In this document: piece by piece, positions 1 through 8,207 of the stretch
Position numbering within the stretch: position 1 is the first letter of the stretch
Layout: each line of letters opens with the position of its first letter
Source: Enterococcus alishanensis
GTDB taxonomy: Bacteria > Bacillota > Bacilli > Lactobacillales > Enterococcaceae
Reading direction: 5' to 3'
Length of the DNA stretch: 64,000 nucleotides
NCBI RefSeq assembly: GCF_019218635.1
Contig: NZ_JAHUZB010000008.1
Coordinates: 1-64,000 of the forward strand
The notes under the pieces: generated by a model
What the model saw: only the letters and a program-made list of their open reading frames with translations
Databases searched by the model: none
Told to the model about the DNA's origin: nothing
Position numbers and translations under genes: made by a program

Positions 1-124
1 CAAATTTATTTGTTAATTTTCAACTAACAATTATTTTTATTTGAAAAAAGATTGAAATTAATATGATTTTTGGTTAATATACCAATATAAGCTAGCGTTA
101 TATTCGCTTTTAATAAGCGTATAT

Positions 125-165
125 TGCTTTTTAACTTGGTATTCACTATACCAAGTTAAAAAGCA
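125..165. repeat. 18-bp perfect inverted repeat, 5-nt loop
   Basis: The left arm TGCTTTTTAACTTGGTAT (125-142) is the exact reverse complement of 148-165, with a 5-nt loop between them. It is too AT-rich for a classical GC-clamp terminator and lacks a clean T run. It could be a decayed terminator, the end of a small mobile repeat, or a protein-binding palindrome. Confidence 0.8.
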
Positions 166-177
166 GTGAAGAAAAAT

Positions 178-235
178 AAAAAACTTGTACAAATACCTTC
201 TCCTGAAAAGAGTAGATATCTGTGCAAGTTTTTTT
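178..235. terminator. Bidirectional terminator-like hairpin
   Basis: The arms AAAACTTGTACA and TGTGCAAGTTTT pair with a few wobbles around an internal, partly paired region. A T run follows on the plus strand and an A run precedes it, so it could stop transcription from either side. No gene in the window clearly uses it. Confidence 0.5.
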
Positions 236-427
236 GTAGCTATGGTACCTATAAACAGGCTAACTAAATAACCATTGTGATAAATCAACTTCAAAAATAC
301 TTATAAAAATCAAACGTAAATCTTACACTATTTTAGATAACAATTAAAAATAATGTAAAATGACTCAAACTTAAGCACCAACATTACATAATGTGTTTGT
401 GTAACGTTGGATAAATGCAAATTCAAG

Positions 428-463
428 GAATAAAAGTTCCACTAATTCTTAGTTTTAGTGGAA
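428..463 (-). terminator. Terminator of the 162-aa membrane protein gene
   Basis: The arms TTCCACTAA (437-445) and TTAGTGGAA (455-463) form a 9-bp stem that contains the stop codon of the minus-strand gene. On the minus strand CTTTTATTCC follows the hairpin. Confidence 0.6.
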
Positions 464-930
464 AATGTTTCATATTTATTTTGCATTCTTTTACTACTTG
501 TCCTATAAACAACATTTAAAATTGAAAGGGAAGACATTAAGATAATAACTACTATAAGATAAGGAATAAAATTCCTCTTGAAAAAAGAGTTCATTAAGTC
601 ATAAGTAAAGTAGATTGCATTGAAAAATCCTGCTAGTGAAACATAAAACCATGCAGTTGCTTTATCTAGGAATAGCCATACTTTCTTAGTATCTTCATCA
701 CTTAATTTCATCGCATTTAATAGCTGCTTTGATCTCTGTTTTTCTAAATGTATTTTTAAAGGTGGTAGTATCCAATAGATAGGGGACACTTTTTTTTCTC
801 TTAATTCTTCTGGTAATTTTTTTTCAAATGTTAAAAAATTTTCAGATAATTCCAATACAGCTTGATATAAGGGAAATGAAAATAAACTCCACATACCAAA
901 AAAACCACATAAATCAATAAAAATTCGCAT
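442..930 (-). CDS. Small membrane protein of unknown function
   Basis: A 162-aa protein that I do not recognise. It shows an N-terminal hydrophobic helix (about residues 3-27), a charged stretch rich in Lys/Glu (about 30-85), and two more hydrophobic helices (about 92-112 and 120-142), so a three-helix membrane protein is likely. The start is well supported: the ATG at 930 follows GGAGG at good spacing. The gene stands alone between long AT-rich intergenic stretches and ends inside a small terminator hairpin. Neighbours give no functional clue. It is probably real and intact because the frame is clean, the ribosome site strong and the hydrophobic pattern regular. Confidence 0.65.
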   Translation of the reverse strand: MRIFIDLCGFFGMWSLFSFPLYQAVLELSENFLTFEKKLPEELREKKVSPIYWILPPLKIHLEKQRSKQLLNAMKLSDEDTKKVWLFLDKATAWFYVSLAGFFNAIYFTYDLMNSFFKRNFIPYLIVVIILMSSLSILNVVYRTSSKRMQNKYETFSTKTKN

Positions 931-1087
931 TGAATTACCTCCATTGTTGACATTTCTATTTAAAATACATCCATAATATACATAATAAAATTAAAAAAAA
1001 ATGCTATACAATAGTTTTCTCTTAAAAAATAAAAATTCTCACCCTTGGGCATACCTATAACGGACAGTTTCAATCATAATTAAAATG

Positions 1088-1177
1088 CACTCAAAAGTTA
1101 CATTAAAAAAATTCGATATAAGCCCTTATAGCAATTTTACTGATTAAATAAAAAGCGTCACCTATGGGTACGCTCTA
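1088..1177 (-). repeat. Intergenic repeat unit, copy 1
   Basis: On the minus strand the unit begins with a weak hairpin containing ACCCATAGGTGACGC followed by a T run. About 47 nt later comes AATGTAACTTTTGAGTG. The same two blocks, at nearly the same spacing (49 nt), recur at 2114-2206. It is probably an old duplication of a gene-end region. Confidence 0.5.
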
Positions 1178-1312
1178 AATAGACAATAATAGGGTTTATT
1201 AAAGGCTATAAAATTATGACAAAGGAAATTTTTTTTGCATTTGTACAATTTAGTAGTTGAAAAAATTGCAATATAATTTTAAAAGTGACAACAAAAATCA
1301 CTGCAAACATAC

Positions 1313-1351
1313 TAAAAAGTGTTACTTATGCGTCTATACATAAGTAACACT
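1313..1351 (-). terminator. Terminator of the YagU-family gene
   Basis: Perfect 13-bp arms AGTGTTACTTATG (1318-1330) and their complement (1339-1351) flank an 8-nt loop. On the minus strand a T run follows. It lies just downstream of the stop at 1370. Confidence 0.8.
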
Positions 1352-1369
1352 ATTATCACTAGTTAAAAT

Positions 1370-1909
1370 TTAAATGTTGTCAAGATTTCCTTTTTTGTCT
1401 TTTGCAATAAGATAGTATACAGTTGACGCTATAGACCAACCCCATACAATGTGACCTAAAAACTCCGATAAATGTTCATCAAATGGTTGGTTCCATGGAG
1501 CGGGAATTGTTCCAAGTGCAGGCATTAGAATGATATGCCAGATAACCCACAGTGCTACCCCATATAACGTACCTTGCCAAAGTCCAATTTTTGACCAGTA
1601 TTGTGAAATGAAAACAAACAATATAGAGAAGCCAATCGCAAATGAAAAATGAAGTATTAATGTGAACCAAAATACTTTTTGGTCTTCTGAATAATAGAAA
1701 AATGAGTGTACTATATCGGAAGGAATACCAATTTGTTCAGCCAAATGTTGTGGTGGATTTGTCATATTTCGTGCAATAGTTCTTGGAGGCAAAATATTCT
1801 CCCATCCAATTTTTACCATACCTGATATCATACCTGCAATAAATCCAAACCAAACGCTTTTAACAATGATTTCTTTAAGATCAGCTACTGGTTTCTGTAG
1901 TTTAATCAT
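1370..1909 (-). CDS. YagU-family (DUF1440) membrane protein
   Basis: A 179-aa polytopic membrane protein with four hydrophobic segments (about residues 17-34, 76-99, 106-129 and 149-167). It has the family-like pattern of conserved Trp, Pro and Gly between helices, including NILPPRT near residue 41 and PAPWNQPFDEHLSEFLGH near 137. It resembles the YagU/DUF1440 inner-membrane family; the E. coli member has been linked to acid resistance, but no transport substrate is established. I chose the ATG at 1909, six bases after a GGGGG ribosome site, over an upstream TTG. It is monocistronic with its own strong terminator. Family assignment is from recall of the pattern, without alignment. Confidence 0.7.
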   Translation of the reverse strand: MIKLQKPVADLKEIIVKSVWFGFIAGMISGMVKIGWENILPPRTIARNMTNPPQHLAEQIGIPSDIVHSFFYYSEDQKVFWFTLILHFSFAIGFSILFVFISQYWSKIGLWQGTLYGVALWVIWHIILMPALGTIPAPWNQPFDEHLSEFLGHIVWGWSIASTVYYLIAKDKKGNLDNI

Positions 1910-2113
1910 AATCAACCCCCTTTTGCTATTAGATTAACATCTTAGGCCTTTTAAAACCGTTTTGTCAATATTAGATTAGCAATTAAATTTTTTCAATGAA
2001 TATTAACATAAGTACCATTTGGGATAAGATGTTACATGGTATCGTACTTAATTAATCAGGCTCATATAGCGTTCTTTAAATATGCTTCTAACTAAGAGGA
2101 TCTATATAATATC

Positions 2114-2206
2114 CATTCAAAAGTTACATTAATTAGCGCTTCTAAAAATTTTGTAGATTAGGATTCTCTAAAAAACAAAAAATGTTACCTATGAGTATAT
2201 CCTAAT
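2114..2206 (-). repeat. Intergenic repeat unit, copy 2
   Basis: It matches copy 1 (1088-1177): the minus-strand block AATGTAACTTTTGAATG and the CATAGGTAACATTTTTT hairpin block recur in the same order and at nearly the same distance. The intervening sequence has diverged strongly. Confidence 0.5.
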
Positions 2207-2325
2207 AAAATATTTGCTCAATCTAAAAATACAGCACATTACTGAAACAACAATTCCAGCAAATGAACTCAAATTTTCTCTACCCGCTTTGTAGAATTCA
2301 AAATCAACCATATACCTATAATGAT

Positions 2326-2370
2326 TAAAAAAATAGACAACTTCTGGGGCGGTACTCCAGAGGTTGTCTC
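2326..2370 (-). terminator. Terminator of the galactitol-type operon
   Basis: The arms AGACAACTTCTGG (2335-2347) and CCAGAGGTTGTCT (2357-2369) pair over 13 bp with one wobble, and a T run follows on the minus strand. It ends the long minus-strand operon that starts at 10290. Confidence 0.9.
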
Positions 2371-2388
2371 TTATCTGCCTAAATATGA

Positions 2389-3063
2389 TTAAATCCACTC
2401 TTCCCCATATAAGTCCACCCAGTCTGCCGTAAATTCATCAACTGCCTGTTTTACACTAGCCAGCTTAAAGCTACTGACTAAAATTTCGGGAGCGAAAGTT
2501 ACAGCATGAGCACCGTGGTCGATTGCTTCGGTAACCTGACTGACATTTTTTATACTGGAGGCCATAATTTTAGTTTTTAAGTGATTACTGTCAACATATT
2601 TTCTAGCGGAATGAATAATGTCAAAAGGGTTCACACCGATATTTTCAGAACGGTTCGAATAGACAGCAATATAATCCGCTTTTGATTCTAACGCTAAAAA
2701 AGCCTGCATTTTGGTGTAGACAGCAGTAGCCGTAATCCGACAATCCCGCTGTTGGCTTTTCAAATAATTGATAGCTACAAAACCTGCTTCAGTCGTAGGG
2801 ATTTTGACATAAACAGTTGGATCAATTTCTTGCCAAATTGTATTGGCATCAGCAATCATTCCTTCACTGTTTTTTGCTGGTACTTGCATATGCAGGGTGC
2901 GTTCTGGACCAATCAATTCCAATGTTTTTTTCATATGGGTAAAAAAATCAATTTTTCCTTCTCGTTTGATGATGCTCGGTGTTGAGGTGATTCCTTGAAT
3001 TGGGACAACTTTCATATATTTTTCAATTAAACTAAGCTTGGTTGTATCCAACATAAATTCCAT
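2389..3063 (-). CDS. Fructose-6-phosphate aldolase-like / transaldolase-like protein
   Basis: A 224-aa single-domain TIM-barrel protein of the small transaldolase family (FSA/TalC type). Such enzymes cleave or form C-C bonds of ketose phosphates through a Schiff base. The family lysine is visible in YVKIPTT (K87), the FSA-type Gln in HMQV (Q60), and the N-terminal LDTTKL and TPSII motifs are in place. Length matches bacterial FSA (about 220 aa). The start at 3063 is preceded by AAGGAGG at 8 bases; an upstream in-frame codon overlapping the SDR gene lacks a site. It is the last gene of the operon, so it may cleave the ketose phosphate made by the dehydrogenases to dihydroxyacetone plus an aldehyde phosphate. 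Substrate is inferred, not shown. Confidence 0.8.
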   Translation of the reverse strand: MEFMLDTTKLSLIEKYMKVVPIQGITSTPSIIKREGKIDFFTHMKKTLELIGPERTLHMQVPAKNSEGMIADANTIWQEIDPTVYVKIPTTEAGFVAINYLKSQQRDCRITATAVYTKMQAFLALESKADYIAVYSNRSENIGVNPFDIIHSARKYVDSNHLKTKIMASSIKNVSQVTEAIDHGAHAVTFAPEILVSSFKLASVKQAVDEFTADWVDLYGEEWI

Positions 3064-3079
3064 CTGATGTTCCTCCTTA

Positions 3080-3877
3080 CTAACCACGGGATTTTCCACC
3101 AGCGATGTTCGTAATGATACCGCTGACGTAGCTAGCGTGATCTGATAAATAAAAACTTACTACTTCAGCTACTTCGGATAATTTCCCGGCTCGGCCTAAA
3201 GGAATACTGGTAGCTTTTTGATAGTTTTGCCGCAACTTTTCAACTGTTGTTCCACGAACAAAGGCTAACGTCTCTTCATAAGCCGCTGACCGCAAAGCTG
3301 TCTCTTCCATGATTCCTGGTGCAACTGCTAAGACTCGGATATTATGTTTACCCAATTCTTTGCTCCAGGTCACTGTCATACTATTGATTGCACCTTTCGT
3401 ACCAACATAAAAACCTTGTCCGATAGAACCTTCATGAGCACTTTCGGTCGACATATTGATAATCACACCAGACTTATTTTTAATCATTTTACTGGCAACT
3501 GCCTGACTCATTAAAAAGACACTTTTTTGATTCACGTCAATGCTGCGATCAAACATCTCTTCTGTCAGTTGATGTTTGCCACTACCATCAGGATTGACTA
3601 GCATACCCGGTAAAGCAATCCCTGCATTATTCACTAGACCATCAATTCTGCGAAATTTATCAAATACCTGATTCACTTGTTGATCCACTTGTTTTTTATT
3701 TGAGACATCCGTTGGGTAAAAGAAATAATTCTCATCTTGAATAGCTGAATTTTCTTTCAAGTCAAAATTTATGACAATCGCTTCATTTACTAGTAAGTTT
3801 TCAACAATGCTTTGCCCGATGCCAGAAGAACCGCCAGTTACAATAATTACGCGACCATTTAAAGCCAACCAACTCAT
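3080..3877 (-). CDS. Short-chain dehydrogenase, sorbitol-6-phosphate dehydrogenase-like
   Basis: A 265-aa classical SDR. The cofactor motif TGGSSGIG is at residues 14-21, LVNNAG near 85, the catalytic Tyr-Lys pair in YVGTK near 157, and the family APGI segment near 186. The acidic residue after the second beta strand (NFDLKEN) favours NAD(H). The sequence style (MSWLALNGRVIIVTGG, C-terminal IAGGKSRG) resembles sorbitol-6-phosphate 2-dehydrogenases of lactobacilli and enterococci, which make fructose 6-phosphate. It lies 38 bp after the zinc dehydrogenase and just before the aldolase-like gene. ATG start with GGAGGAG upstream. Polyol specificity is uncertain because the operon's transporter is galactitol-type. 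Confidence 0.75.
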   Translation of the reverse strand: MSWLALNGRVIIVTGGSSGIGQSIVENLLVNEAIVINFDLKENSAIQDENYFFYPTDVSNKKQVDQQVNQVFDKFRRIDGLVNNAGIALPGMLVNPDGSGKHQLTEEMFDRSIDVNQKSVFLMSQAVASKMIKNKSGVIINMSTESAHEGSIGQGFYVGTKGAINSMTVTWSKELGKHNIRVLAVAPGIMEETALRSAAYEETLAFVRGTTVEKLRQNYQKATSIPLGRAGKLSEVAEVVSFYLSDHASYVSGIITNIAGGKSRG

Positions 3878-3915
3878 ACAGTCTCCTCCTTAAAAAAGAG
3901 CAGAAATATCTGCTC

Positions 3916-4974
3916 TTAAAATTCACCTAGATTAGATTCAATCATTACTTTAATTTCATTTCCTGCCATGACTTTATCAAAAGCTTCACGCCAGTCTGCT
4001 AAGACATATTTTTTTGTAATCATTTGATCGATCGCAATAGCGCCTTTAGCCAATAAATGCAGCGCAATCGGCCAATCAAAAGGATTTTGTGAGCGGCTAC
4101 CGATGTACTCGATTTCTCGTTGAATAATTGATTCAGTATCCAATTCAATTTTTTTTGTCGCAAACAAACCTACTTGAATCAATTGTCCTTTTTTTCTAAT
4201 TAGAGGCAAAGCCTGATTTACAGCGACTGCTGCACCTGATGCATCATACACTTTGTCTACACCGTAACCATCAGTATGCTTCATCACCACTTCTGCTAGA
4301 TCTTCTTTCATCGTATCGACAATCACATCTGCTCCTAATTCTTTAGCTAATTCCAAACGATGGGCATCTTGAGTAATGCCAGTCATAATAACAAAAGAAC
4401 CAATTTCTTTCGCAATTTGCAATAGATACAAACCAATTGGACCAGGGCCAATAATGATAATTTTATCTTGCAATTTCAACTGACTTTCCTGATACATCGC
4501 ATGGACACAGCAGGCCAATGGTTCTGTCATCGCTGCTCCTTGATAACTTAAATGATCCGGTAATACATGAATACTTTCTTCTCTTGCCAAGACATAGTTT
4601 GCCATACTGCCATTTTGTTGGGTACCTAATCCTTTACGATAAGGGCAAAGATTATATTGCTTTTGCTGGCAATACTCACATTCACCGCAAACATAAAATG
4701 TCGTTTCACTAGTAACTCGATCGCCAATTTTAATTTCCTTCACAGCTTCACCGATAGCGACAACTTCACCAGAAAATTCATGTCCCAAAACAACAGGAGT
4801 TGTTGGATTTTTGTATTCACCTTTAAAAGTATGGATGTCTGAACCACAAATGCCAGTATAGGCAACTTTGATTAATACTTTGTCGCCAGTTGCTTCAGGA
4901 ATCGGCAGCTCGATTAGACTCATTTGATCATAACCAGGTGCTTGCTTTGACACACCTTGCATTGTTTTTGTCAT
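3916..4974 (-). CDS. Zinc-dependent alcohol/polyol dehydrogenase
   Basis: A 352-aa medium-chain dehydrogenase. The catalytic zinc site is visible as GICGSDIHTF (Cys near 43) and GHEFSG (His near 67). The structural-zinc lobe CGECEYCQQKQYNLC is near 96-110, and the Rossmann motif GPGPIGLYL near 176. The family includes sorbitol, threonine and galactitol-1-phosphate dehydrogenases. Its ATG overlaps the stop of the preceding gene (ATGA), so the two are translationally coupled. With a second paralogous dehydrogenase upstream, the pair may oxidise two different polyol phosphates or act in successive steps. Exact substrate unknown. Confidence 0.75.
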   Translation of the reverse strand: MTKTMQGVSKQAPGYDQMSLIELPIPEATGDKVLIKVAYTGICGSDIHTFKGEYKNPTTPVVLGHEFSGEVVAIGEAVKEIKIGDRVTSETTFYVCGECEYCQQKQYNLCPYRKGLGTQQNGSMANYVLAREESIHVLPDHLSYQGAAMTEPLACCVHAMYQESQLKLQDKIIIIGPGPIGLYLLQIAKEIGSFVIMTGITQDAHRLELAKELGADVIVDTMKEDLAEVVMKHTDGYGVDKVYDASGAAVAVNQALPLIRKKGQLIQVGLFATKKIELDTESIIQREIEYIGSRSQNPFDWPIALHLLAKGAIAIDQMITKKYVLADWREAFDKVMAGNEIKVMIESNLGEF

Positions 4975-6032
4975 TGTAAATCCTCTTTTCTTTCCGGAAA
5001 AATCATCACTTTGTTATACGATTCTTCCCGATTAACCGTTAAATCAAAGGCTTGTTGCACCTCATCTAAAGCAAAACGATGAGAAATTAGACTTTTCAAA
5101 TCAATTTTTCCTTGTTCAATAAAATCCACAGAATGAAACCATTCTGCTCCCGGAAACGGCGCTGAATAAGAATTCCAAAAACCTTTGATAGTGTATTCTC
5201 GTCTAAAAATATTTTCAAAAGCTTCTCTTTGTAATAATACATCGCTATAAGCGATTCCTTGATAACCAATCAAACCACCTTTTTTTGTAATTAATAGGCA
5301 TTGTTCTTCGGTAATCTTAGAACCGGCACATTCGATTGCAATGTCAACCCCGCTACCATTGGTAAATTCAAAAATTCTTTCTTGAAGAGATTCTTCTAAA
5401 GAATTTATCGTATCAGTTACCCCGTAATTTAAAGAGTTGCTTAATTTATTGGCATCAATATCAATGCCTATAATTTTCTTCACTCCGGCTAGACGCAACC
5501 ATTGAACGGTCAAAATTCCAATCGTTCCTAAACCAAAAATGGCCACCACATCTCCTAATTTGGGATCCAATCCCATAACACCATGAGCAGCAACAGCCAA
5601 AGGTTCAATCATAGCGGCTTCTTCAAAAGTAATTTTGTCGCCAATATTGATAATATTCTCTTTGGGCACGGTTACATATTCTTCAAAAGCACCATAGCGG
5701 TGAGAGCCAATCATTGTGTAATTTTCACATAGTTGATATTTACCTGCACGACAATATTCACATTCATGACAAGGAATCAACGGTGCGACTGCTACCCGAT
5801 CACCTAGCTTTACTTTTTTAACATTTTCTCCGATTGCTTCAATTACACCTGAGAATTCATGACCCATAACCATCGGCAACTCATATTTCCAACTGCTCTG
5901 CATTTTATGAATATCCGAGCCACAAATCCCCGCTGCTTTTACCTGAACCAATACTTCGTCCTTTGCCGGTTGCGGTTTTGTAATTTCATTTATTTCAAAC
6001 TGATTCAAATCTGTTAATAAGGCCGCTTTCAA
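4971..6032 (-). CDS. gatD: Galactitol-1-phosphate 5-dehydrogenase-like
   Basis: A 353-aa medium-chain zinc dehydrogenase. Motifs are GICGSDIHKM and GHEFSGVIEAIG for catalytic zinc, CHECEYCRAGKYQLC for structural zinc, and FGLGTIGILTVQWL for the Rossmann fold. The segment WNSYSAPFPGAEW is typical of GatD, which oxidises galactitol 1-phosphate to tagatose 6-phosphate. It directly follows the EIIC gene. The start is TTG at 6032: AAAGGAGG sits about 8 bases upstream and no better ATG is near. The gene symbol rests on motif and context, not on alignment. Confidence 0.75.
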   Translation of the reverse strand: MKAALLTDLNQFEINEITKPQPAKDEVLVQVKAAGICGSDIHKMQSSWKYELPMVMGHEFSGVIEAIGENVKKVKLGDRVAVAPLIPCHECEYCRAGKYQLCENYTMIGSHRYGAFEEYVTVPKENIINIGDKITFEEAAMIEPLAVAAHGVMGLDPKLGDVVAIFGLGTIGILTVQWLRLAGVKKIIGIDIDANKLSNSLNYGVTDTINSLEESLQERIFEFTNGSGVDIAIECAGSKITEEQCLLITKKGGLIGYQGIAYSDVLLQREAFENIFRREYTIKGFWNSYSAPFPGAEWFHSVDFIEQGKIDLKSLISHRFALDEVQQAFDLTVNREESYNKVMIFPERKEDLQ

Positions 6033-6101
6033 AATTTTTCCTCCTTTGATTTGAACATCATGAAGGAACTAGAATAATGTTCCTTCATTAATACTCAAAA
6101 A

Positions 6102-7373
6102 TTAAAGAATACCGCTTACCAATTGTGAGAATTTCAAAATAATCCAGTTTAAGAAATTCCCACCCATATCTAAGGTAGAAACCATTGTTGCGCCTTCTGG
6201 GAATTCATAAACGCCACGCATCATTTCTGTATGAACCGGTGCGAAGTTGGTTGCCATCCAAAGAGCTAAGGCAATCACGATTGCACCAGTAATCACAGAT
6301 TGAATAATATTTCCTTTACGATTGGCTACAATCAACGACACATAAAACGGAATAGTTGCTAAATCTCCAAATGGTAATACTCGATTACCAGGTAAAATAA
6401 CTGCGATAAATAAAGTAATCGGTACTAACAATAGCCCAGTCGCTAAGTTGGCTGGATGACCCGTTGTTACAGCAGCGTCAAGACCTAAGTAAATTTCACG
6501 ATCGCCATAGTGTTCTTGTAAGTAATCCCGCACAGATTCTGAAATCGGAATTAAACCTTCCATCAAAATTTTAACCATCCGAGGCATTAAGAACATTACC
6601 GCTCCCATATTGATACCCATAGTTAAAATACCGCCAATATCATAACCACCTAATGCAGCGATAACCGCCCCGATGATTATTCCCATCATCATTGGTTCAC
6701 CAAAAATCCCAAAACGTTTTTGAATCGAATCTGGATCAGCATGTAATTTATTCAAACCAGGAATTTTACCAATTAACATCCCAATCGGAATCCCGATTAA
6801 ACCAAAAGCAGCAGTTGAGCCTGTTGGTAAACTAACACCTTCTAAACCATAAAATTTCGCTACTAAAGGTGCGGTCTTATCCGCAATTAATAGACAAGCA
6901 ACTTCATAAATAATCGCACATAAGATTGCGAATACCCAATTTCCGTTAGTTACAACATAACCAGTCGCTCCAGCTGCGATAAAATGCCAATAATTCCATA
7001 AATCGATATCTAAGGTTTTTGTCACTTTTAACAATAATAAAACGACGTTCACTACTAAACAGATGGGAATCAATACAGCTGAAACTGGTGATGCCCAAGA
7101 AGCAGAAGCTGCCGAGGGCCAACCGGTATCAATTACAGTTAAATGAAAACCAAATCTTTCTACCATTGCTTGGGCTGCTGGGCCTAAATTATCTGATAAC
7201 ACCCCAATAACCAAGTTAATCCCTACAAATCCAATCCCAATCGTTAATCCCGAACGTAACGCTTTGCCGAATGGTACTCTAAAAATGAGTGCAATAATTA
7301 AAATCATAATCGGCAACATGACTGTCGGTCCCAAATTCAGGATATACTGTACGACATCATTCACAGCTTTCAT
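6102..7373 (-). CDS. gatC: PTS galactitol-type EIIC
   Basis: A 423-aa polytopic permease of the PTS galactitol family. Diagnostic stretches are GPTVMLPIMILIIALIF near the N terminus, TVIDTGWPSAASASWASP near residue 80, and VTTGHPANLATGLL near 300. It transports and passes the phosphate from EIIB to an incoming polyol, probably galactitol or a related sugar alcohol. It sits 45 bp after EIIB and has a strong AAGGAGG site before its ATG. Length fits the family (about 420-450 aa). Confidence 0.88.
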   Translation of the reverse strand: MKAVNDVVQYILNLGPTVMLPIMILIIALIFRVPFGKALRSGLTIGIGFVGINLVIGVLSDNLGPAAQAMVERFGFHLTVIDTGWPSAASASWASPVSAVLIPICLVVNVVLLLLKVTKTLDIDLWNYWHFIAAGATGYVVTNGNWVFAILCAIIYEVACLLIADKTAPLVAKFYGLEGVSLPTGSTAAFGLIGIPIGMLIGKIPGLNKLHADPDSIQKRFGIFGEPMMMGIIIGAVIAALGGYDIGGILTMGINMGAVMFLMPRMVKILMEGLIPISESVRDYLQEHYGDREIYLGLDAAVTTGHPANLATGLLLVPITLFIAVILPGNRVLPFGDLATIPFYVSLIVANRKGNIIQSVITGAIVIALALWMATNFAPVHTEMMRGVYEFPEGATMVSTLDMGGNFLNWIILKFSQLVSGIL

Positions 7374-7418
7374 TTAAAAATCCTCCTTGTTTTATCTAAA
7401 TTTTATTGTTGATATCAA

Positions 7419-7715
7419 TTAATTCTCGCCAGCTACTTTGGCAGTCTCTAATATCTGTTGATCTAATTTATCTGCGCCAATACCAGTGATATAGCCTAAC
7501 GCTGTGACTGCTGGAATATCATATTCTGTTGGTAAGATTGTTGTAGACACTAACATATCCGCACCAGCTTGCTTTGAGGTCGCTTCGGCAATTTTGATTT
7601 GTTGCACATCTGCATCAATATGATTGTCTTTCATTAAATCCTCAATTCTTTTCATAACTACTGTTGAAGTGGCGATCCCGGCACCACAAGCGACTAAAAT
7701 TTTAATTTTTCTCAT
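7419..7715 (-). CDS. gatB: PTS galactitol-type EIIB
   Basis: A 98-aa cytoplasmic phosphocarrier. The phosphocysteine is Cys10 in the loop ACGAGIATSTV. Small single-domain EIIB of this type accepts phosphate from EIIA and donates it to the sugar at EIIC. It lies between eiiA and eiiC in the expected order. Start ATG is preceded by AGAGGA. Confidence 0.88.
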   Translation of the reverse strand: MRKIKILVACGAGIATSTVVMKRIEDLMKDNHIDADVQQIKIAEATSKQAGADMLVSTTILPTEYDIPAVTALGYITGIGADKLDQQILETAKVAGEN

Positions 7716-7730
7716 TATTTTTCCTCTTTT

Positions 7731-8207
7731 CTAGAAACTATATTGTTTAACAATTTGAATTAATGATGGAACATCCTGACTATTGATTAGCTGGGTTAAA
7801 ACAGTCTCGTTTTGTAATAAACCCATTAACGACTGCAACATTTCTAATTGCGCATGAGGCTGATTTAGACCTAAGACAAAAACTATCTCAGCGGCAACAC
7901 TTTGGTTGGCATCATCCATTCGCATAAAGGAGACCGGTTTTTGGTTGGTGACAATCGCAATAAACTCCTGTTTGACACATTCAGGATCCGTATGAGGGAT
8001 GGCGGCTCCTCTTTTTTCTAACTGGATACCTGTCGGAAAAGTTGTTTCTCGTTCATTAATCTTGTCGATAAAATTTGTTGTTACCCAATCTCTTTTGACT
8101 GCTTGTTGATATACCTCTTCAAACAACTCTCCATGAGAATCAAATGTTGCATTTACAAATACCAATGGTTCTTTGATGTAATCTAATAAACTATTTTTTT
8201 CACTCAT
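7731..8207 (-). CDS. gatA: PTS EIIA, fructose/mannitol/galactitol type
   Basis: A 158-aa EIIA type 2 domain protein. The phosphohistidine is His72 in AAIPHTDPE. It receives phosphate from HPr and passes it to EIIB. Its start overlaps the regulator gene by 8 bp, so expression is coupled to the regulator, which itself ends in an EIIA-like domain. ATG with a GGGGAG site. Confidence 0.87.
   Translation of the reverse strand: MSEKNSLLDYIKEPLVFVNATFDSHGELFEEVYQQAVKRDWVTTNFIDKINERETTFPTGIQLEKRGAAIPHTDPECVKQEFIAIVTNQKPVSFMRMDDANQSVAAEIVFVLGLNQPHAQLEMLQSLMGLLQNETVLTQLINSQDVPSLIQIVKQYSF

Larger units (their letters stand above)
1..441. other. Gene-free AT-rich region with hairpins
   Basis: No convincing coding sequence is visible. 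The region holds an 18-bp-arm inverted repeat, a terminator-like hairpin at about 178-235 and a weaker inverted repeat at 378-410 (11-bp arms, one mismatch). The only longer open frame on the minus strand runs straight through the hairpins and has no ribosome binding site, so I treat it as non-coding. Confidence 0.6.
931..1369. other. Intergenic region with terminator-like repeats
   Basis: There is no gene. It carries one copy of a diverged intergenic unit (1088-1177), a related hairpin remnant at about 1025-1062, and the terminator of the downstream minus-strand gene (1313-1351). Base composition is strongly AT-rich. Confidence 0.6.
1910..2388. other. Intergenic region with second repeat copy
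   Basis: I see no supportable gene. An open frame on the minus strand (2189-2398) is mostly the terminator of the aldolase-like gene plus a short hydrophobic stretch without a ribosome site. The second copy of the intergenic unit lies at 2114-2206. Confidence 0.55.

Noticed and set aside
58-294. A 78-codon open frame on the minus strand
   Set aside because: It runs through two strong hairpins, has no ribosome site and an unlikely composition; probably non-coding.
2189-2398. A 69-codon minus-strand frame with a short hydrophobic stretch
   Set aside because: Its first third is the operon terminator and the preceding gene's stop; no ribosome site supports an internal start.
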